From JBFMFH01 sp040752275 (lineage in GTDB: Bacteria; Acidobacteriota; Vicinamibacteria; Vicinamibacterales; JAKQTR01), in contig JBFMFH010000111.1 in NCBI GenBank assembly GCA_040752275.1, positions 108,832 to 172,831 on the forward strand: a stretch of 64,000 nucleotides of DNA. The letters are read 5' to 3'. Each line of letters begins with the position of its first letter. The stretch's first letter is position 1. The translations under genes and the position numbers were made by a program. A model generated the notes under the pieces. The model was not told where the DNA came from, ran no database searches, and worked only from the letters and a program-made list of their open reading frames with translations. Below are positions 60,090 through 64,000 of this stretch, one piece after another.

Positions 60090-61163
60090 TCAGCACGGGC
60101 TGCTCGTGAGCAACGTCGCGATCCGCTGTGATGCCTGGCCCTCGACGTAGAGTGGAGGCCGCTTCGCGGGAGGGTTGAAGGTGCGGATCGCATCGAGGAT
60201 GCGTTCGGGATCCGCGCCAGCGAGGCGGTTCCACCCTGCGTCCACCGTCTCGATCCACTCCGTTTCGTCGCGCAGGGTCACGCAGGGCACGCCGAGCCAG
60301 TACGCCTCTTTCTGGACACCGCCAGAGTCGGTGAGTATCAGCCGGGCGGCCTGCTCGAGCGCGATCATGTCGTGGTAGCCGACGGGCGGAATCAGACGGA
60401 CCCGGCCCTCGGGCCACAAGCCCGCTTGCTCGATGGCTCGCCGCGTTCTCGGGTGGATCGGAAAGACGACGGTCTCCCCCGTTGCCACTAGGGCGCTGAG
60501 CAGCGCACCCAGCCGAGCCGGATCGTCTGTGTTCCCGGCCCGATGGATGGTTGCCAGAAGGAACTCGCCTCGATGCACGCCAAGGTCGGCGAGAATCCGG
60601 GATCGGGCCGCGTGCCTAGATGCCGCGTTGAGCGACTCGAACATGACGTCACCGACCACGTGGACCCCGGCTCTGATGCCCTCGGCAGCCAGCACATCGG
60701 CTCCGTGCCTTGAACAGCAGAACAGCAACGTCGACAAGTGGTCCGTGACGATGCGGTTCACTTCTTCCGGCATGGACCGGTCGAACGACCGAAGACCAGC
60801 CTCGACGTGAGCCACCGGAACGTGGAGCTTTGCGGCGGCCAGCGCTCCGGCGATTGTGGAGTTCGTGTCGCCGTAGACGACGGTGACGTCCGGTTTCTCT
60901 CTCAGGATGACACCCTCGATGCCGGTCAGCATCTGGGCCGTCTGCGCAGCGTGGGTCGCCGATCCCACGCCGAGTTGGTAGTCAGGAGCCGGCAGGTCGA
61001 GGTCGCGGAAGAACCTGTCGGACAACTCGTCATCGTAGTGCTGCCCTGTGTGAAGCAAGACTTCGCGCCCGGCCGTGCGCACGGCCCGGGCGACAAAGGC
61101 GGCCTTGACGAACTGGGGCCTGGCGCCGACAACCGAGAGGACCTTCATGGGGGATTTCGACAC
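60090..61163 (-). CDS. wecB: Non-hydrolysing UDP-HexNAc 2-epimerase (WecB/WbpI type)
   Basis: The protein has 357 residues. LSVVGARPQFVKAAFV, HTGQHYDDELS, YGDTNSTIAGALAAAK, HVEAGLRSFDR and EEVNRIVTDHLS are the family motifs, with LTDSGGVQKEAYWLG near the end. WecB makes UDP-ManNAc from UDP-GlcNAc, and WbpI does the same on UDP-GlcNAc3NAcA. Because WbpD- and WbpB-like genes stand just upstream, the WbpI role is favoured. GTG at 61163 or ATG at 61148 could be the start. Confidence 0.92.
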   Translation of the reverse strand: MSKSPMKVLSVVGARPQFVKAAFVARAVRTAGREVLLHTGQHYDDELSDRFFRDLDLPAPDYQLGVGSATHAAQTAQMLTGIEGVILREKPDVTVVYGDTNSTIAGALAAAKLHVPVAHVEAGLRSFDRSMPEEVNRIVTDHLSTLLFCCSRHGADVLAAEGIRAGVHVVGDVMFESLNAASRHAARSRILADLGVHRGEFLLATIHRAGNTDDPARLGALLSALVATGETVVFPIHPRTRRAIEQAGLWPEGRVRLIPPVGYHDMIALEQAARLILTDSGGVQKEAYWLGVPCVTLRDETEWIETVDAGWNRLAGADPERILDAIRTFNPPAKRPPLYVEGQASQRIATLLTSSPC

Positions 61164-61174
61164 GGACTGCTAGG

Positions 61175-63109
61175 TCACCCCACGACTGCCAGCGCAGCGC
61201 GGCCGGTGGCCCACTCCGGCAGCAGGCGTAGCCAGCGTTCGAAACTCAAGAGCGCCCACAACTGCTGTCCCAGGTTCGCGCGCCGGCTGATGTGCGCACC
61301 GACGACACGCTCGACTTCTGGTCTTGACAGGTACTGCGGGTAACGTGCGTCGCCGGCCAGAAGGTTGTCTTCGAGGTACGCCTTAAGGGTCGATCTGAAC
61401 CAGCCGTCGAGCGGCACCCCGAAACCCATCTTCCCCCTGGCCGCGATCTCGGGCGGAAGCAGATCCGCACACGCCTTCCTGAGCACCCGCTTGGTCTGCC
61501 ATCCCCGGAGCTTCAGCCCGTCCGGGAGCGAGGCCGCGTATTCGACGAGCGCCCGGTCGAGGAACGGCGAGCGTGCCTCGAGGCCGTTGGCCATCGAGCA
61601 GCGGTCGGTCTTGACCAAGAGATCGTCGACCAGATAGGACCGGAAGTTGGCGTGCAGCAACTGTGAGAGGGGCGTCAGTCCCTCCATCCGTGGACGTTCG
61701 CCGCTAATGTGTCCGAGACGGTCGACCGGCCCTGCCGCGGCTGCGAGATCCGGGTGCAGCAGGCAGTCGATGTCGTCGAAGAAGAGGCTGTTCCACCGCG
61801 TCACCCGCTCGTGGAGCGGCAGGGCCACTGAGGTCGCGTGCCGCCGGGCCCGCGCCAGCCAATGGCGTTCGGTCCGCGCGGTGCCCATCGTCGCCAGCAG
61901 GGCCCCGACCACGCGTCCGACTCGCCTCGGCACGTGCTCCGCGGCCACGCCAGCCGCAAACCGCAGGTAGCCCGCAAACAGCTCGTCACCTCCGTCTCCC
62001 GTGAGCACCACCGTGACGCGCTCGGCGGTGAGCTTGGAGACGACGTAGGTCGGGACCGCAGACGAATCCCCGCAGGGTCCGTCGTAGTGCCAGACGAGCG
62101 TGTCCATCAATTCGACAGCCCTCGGGGCAACACGGAACTCCGTGTGCTCGGCGCCGAACCGCCGCGCTGCAATCCGCGCGTAATGAGTCTCGTCGAACTT
62201 CGGATCACCCTCGAAACCAATGCTGAACGTCTTCACCGGCGCCGCGCCGAGCTCGGTCATGAGACCCACGACGATCGTGGAATCGATGCCCCCACTGAGG
62301 AACGCCCCGAGCGGAACATCGGCGATCAGCCGCCGCTCGACGGCTTCGGTCAGGAGTGCTCTGACCCGCAAAGCGGCTTCTGCGGCAGTCGGCGGATCTT
62401 CGCGCGAGGGTTGATCCTTCCTGGGATACTCCAGGCGCCAGTACTCCCGGCGGGTGGTCGTTCCATCCGGCGTGATCGTGAGCACGACGGCCGGCTCGAT
62501 CTGTTCGATACCGCGGTAGAACGTCCGCGGGTTCGGGGCATAGCCGTGAAGGAAGTAGTGCGGGAATACAGTCGGATCGGCGTCGATGGGCACGTCAGGG
62601 TGGCGGAACAGAGCCTTGATCTCGGATGCGAAGACGAGCCGTCGTGAGTCGCGGAGCAGGAAAAGCGGCTTCTTGCCGGCGCGATCTCGAGCGAGCACCA
62701 TCCGGCGCCGCCGGCCGTCCCAGAGCGCGAGGGCGAACATGCCCTCGATCTCGTCGACGAACGACCCTCCGTCCTCCTCGTAGAGGTGGACGATCGTTTC
62801 TGCGTCCGATTTCGAGCGAAACCGGTGCCCGCGCGATTCCAGCCGGCGCCTGAGCTCGCGGAAGTTGTAGATCTCCCCGTTCATGACGAGCCAGATGGTG
62901 CCGTCTTCGTTCGCGATCGGCTGGTTCGCGGCCGGACTCAGGTCGACGATGCGCAAGCGGCGGAAGCCGAGGCCCACCGTGCCGCCCGGATCCACGTGGA
63001 GCCCGGAATCGTCGGGGCCTCTGTGCGCGAGCGTGTCGCGCATGGCTTCCATCACGGCGCGCTGCACAGGTTCGCCGTCGAATGTCATCTCGCCGCAAAT
63101 GCCGCACAT
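61175..63109 (-). CDS. asnB: Asparagine-synthase-type amidotransferase, second copy
   Basis: The protein has 644 residues. Cys2 in MCGICG, AHRGPDDSG and MNGEIYNFRELR form the glutaminase domain, and AFLSGGIDSTIV (residues 269-280) is the ATP pyrophosphatase loop; LTGDGGDELFAGYLRF follows. It stands between the WbpD-like and WbpI-like genes, so a uronic acid amide made from the diacetamido-uronate is the attractive substrate. It is not a near duplicate of the copy at 53498-55396, so two different carboxyl groups may be amidated. Confidence 0.9.
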   Translation of the reverse strand: MCGICGEMTFDGEPVQRAVMEAMRDTLAHRGPDDSGLHVDPGGTVGLGFRRLRIVDLSPAANQPIANEDGTIWLVMNGEIYNFRELRRRLESRGHRFRSKSDAETIVHLYEEDGGSFVDEIEGMFALALWDGRRRRMVLARDRAGKKPLFLLRDSRRLVFASEIKALFRHPDVPIDADPTVFPHYFLHGYAPNPRTFYRGIEQIEPAVVLTITPDGTTTRREYWRLEYPRKDQPSREDPPTAAEAALRVRALLTEAVERRLIADVPLGAFLSGGIDSTIVVGLMTELGAAPVKTFSIGFEGDPKFDETHYARIAARRFGAEHTEFRVAPRAVELMDTLVWHYDGPCGDSSAVPTYVVSKLTAERVTVVLTGDGGDELFAGYLRFAAGVAAEHVPRRVGRVVGALLATMGTARTERHWLARARRHATSVALPLHERVTRWNSLFFDDIDCLLHPDLAAAAGPVDRLGHISGERPRMEGLTPLSQLLHANFRSYLVDDLLVKTDRCSMANGLEARSPFLDRALVEYAASLPDGLKLRGWQTKRVLRKACADLLPPEIAARGKMGFGVPLDGWFRSTLKAYLEDNLLAGDARYPQYLSRPEVERVVGAHISRRANLGQQLWALLSFERWLRLLPEWATGRAALAVVG

Positions 63110-63133
63110 GTGGTCAGCCGTCCATCCGCGCCA

Positions 63134-63715
63134 TCACGCCAGTGCTTCGAGCGCGGTGCCGGAGCGCCGGTACGTGCAACCGCAAGCCGCACACGTTGCC
63201 GTGTCCGGCAGCTCCACCAAGTCCGACAGCCTGGCGCCGCACCGGCACATCCATCCCACAATCCGCGCGGGAACACCGAGAGCCAGCCCGTAGTCGGGCA
63301 CGTCCCGCGTGACCACCGCGCCCGCGCCGACGAACGCATACCGACCGATGCTATGGCCGCAGACGACCGTGCAGTTCGCGCCAAGCGTCGCCCCGCGCTT
63401 CACCAGCGTCTGTCGGTACTCGTGCTTCCGCGAGATGTGGCTTCGCGGGTTGACCACGTTTGTGAAGACCATCGACGGCCCGCAGAACACATCGTCCTCC
63501 AGGATCACGCCTGTGTAGACCGAGACGTTGTTCTGGATCTTCACGTTGTCGCCGATGAACACGCCAGGGGAGATGACGACGTTCTGGCCGATGTTGCAGC
63601 GGCGGCCGACGACGGCGCCAGACATGAGGTGGCTGAAGTGCCAGATCCTGGTGTCATCCCCAATCTGGCAGCCCTCGTCTACGTAGCTCGATTCGTGCAC
63701 GAAGTAGCGGGCCAT
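63134..63715 (-). CDS. wbpD: WbpD-like UDP-amino-sugar N-acetyltransferase
   Basis: The protein has 193 residues from the ATG at 63715; a GTG at 63742 would add nine. Hexapeptide repeats from WHFSHLMSGAVVG to VVTRDVP form a left-handed beta helix. MVFTNVVNPRS is the segment typical of WbpD/WlbB, which acetylates the 3-amino group of UDP-GlcNAc3NA. The C-terminus carries a zinc-ribbon-like part with CRCG (157-160) and CAACGC (175-180), seen in some family members. It follows the WbpB-like oxidoreductase by 36 bases. Confidence 0.9.
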   Translation of the reverse strand: MARYFVHESSYVDEGCQIGDDTRIWHFSHLMSGAVVGRRCNIGQNVVISPGVFIGDNVKIQNNVSVYTGVILEDDVFCGPSMVFTNVVNPRSHISRKHEYRQTLVKRGATLGANCTVVCGHSIGRYAFVGAGAVVTRDVPDYGLALGVPARIVGWMCRCGARLSDLVELPDTATCAACGCTYRRSGTALEALA

Positions 63716-63751
63716 GTCGGTTCGCCTGTCGCGAGCGATCACGCGCCGGGG

Positions 63752-64000
63752 CTATCGAGGCGCGAACAGGAGGTGTGTGCCGCGCGGCGGATAGTCGGGC
63801 GGAGCCGAGCGGATCCGATGCACGAGCTCGATGGACGGCCGGGCATCGGCCACTCCGAACCCGCGGCCGGCCAGGATCTCCTCGTAGCTTCGGGTATGGA
63901 GGTCGCCGAAACCATCGGTGAACTGCACGTCGCGGCCGTCGACGGACATTGACCGAAAGGAGGTCTGCCCCAGCTGCCGTGCCTCTGCCGGCAGGTCGTC
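63752..64000 (-). CDS. Gfo/Idh/MocA-type oxidoreductase, C-terminal end (WbpB/WlbA-like)
   Basis: Eighty-two codons before the stop at 63752; the frame is open to the window edge. SVDGRDVQFTDGFGDLHT, SYEEILAGRGFG and DARPSIELVHRIR match the C-terminus of WlbA/WbpB dehydrogenases, which oxidise UDP-GlcNAcA at C3 with NAD. The next gene is the WbpD-like acetyltransferase, as expected for this route. The NAD-binding half lies outside the window. Confidence 0.75.
   Translation of the reverse strand, partial: DDLPAEARQLGQTSFRSMSVDGRDVQFTDGFGDLHTRSYEEILAGRGFGVADARPSIELVHRIRSAPPDYPPRGTHLLFAPR

Noticed and set aside
1..64000. CRISPR arrays, tRNA or rRNA genes, insertion sequences, phage attachment sites
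   Set aside because: No regularly spaced repeats, no clover-leaf-like segments with CCA ends and no transposase or integrase frames were seen.

Overview
This 64 kb window is a single, continuous polysaccharide biosynthesis and export locus from a high-G+C bacterium. All 57 protein-coding genes that I can support lie on the minus strand, so transcription runs from base 64000 towards base 1. Genes are packed with almost no space between them, and at least 19 junctions are four-base start/stop overlaps (ATGA, GTGA or TTGA). I see no tRNA, rRNA, CRISPR array, insertion sequence or integrase. The lipid-linked export machinery points to a Gram-negative-type envelope. The G+C content, the coding density and the multi-domain fusions would fit an Acidobacteriota-like genome, but that placement is inference and weak.

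In transcription order: 64000-59200 holds a WbpB-like oxidoreductase (cut by the window edge), a WbpD-like N-acetyltransferase, an asparagine-synthase-type amidotransferase, a WecB/WbpI-type UDP-HexNAc 2-epimerase and the ABC-exporter permease Wzm. 59100-49200 holds Wzt with its C-terminal cargo domain, a sugar-nucleotide epimerase, a PLP aminotransferase, a second AsnB, and HisH, HisF and WbpG homologues of the kind that convert an acetamido group into an acetamidino group. Together these suggest a 2,3-diamino-uronic acid, probably of the ManNAc3NAcA type, with amidine and perhaps carboxamide modification.

49200-34100 is the most unusual part: an aminotransferase, two NodB-like deacetylase-fold proteins, an ATP-grasp ligase, a methyltransferase, a hexapeptide acyltransferase, an epimerase, a CgeB-like glycosyltransferase, a GNAT-like protein, a PaaK-like adenylate-forming enzyme, a lysine-2,3-aminomutase-like radical SAM enzyme and a B12-binding radical SAM enzyme, mostly translationally coupled. 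This looks like a pathway that makes and attaches an unusual amino-acid-like or acyl decoration.

35100-29500 is a nonulosonic acid (sialic/legionaminic-type) cassette: a GT42-like putative transferase, NeuB synthase, GNAT, a TIM-barrel protein, a CBS-aminotransferase fusion and NeuA CMP-transferase. 29500-15700 is mostly glycosyltransferases, methyltransferases (TylF-like, FkbM and others), a nucleotidyltransferase, an epimerase, a membrane SGNH protein and a GHMP sugar kinase. 15700-1 carries a glycosyltransferase-DUF218 fusion, a polyprenyl-phosphate GT2, a nucleotidyltransferase/dehydratase/epimerase set, a methyltransferase, an O-antigen-ligase-like membrane protein, a degenerate transglutaminase-like protein, a 1402-residue fusion of a WecA-like initiator, a GT4 and a DUF2142-like membrane domain, a GT39-like membrane protein, a coiled-coil protein and the start of another membrane-anchored protein.

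Read together: the WecA-like domain would start the glycan on a polyprenyl carrier, the many transferases would extend it with modified sugars, methyl or other groups would decorate or cap it, Wzm/Wzt would export it, and the ligase-like protein would join it to its final acceptor. No Wzx flippase is visible, which agrees with ABC-dependent export.
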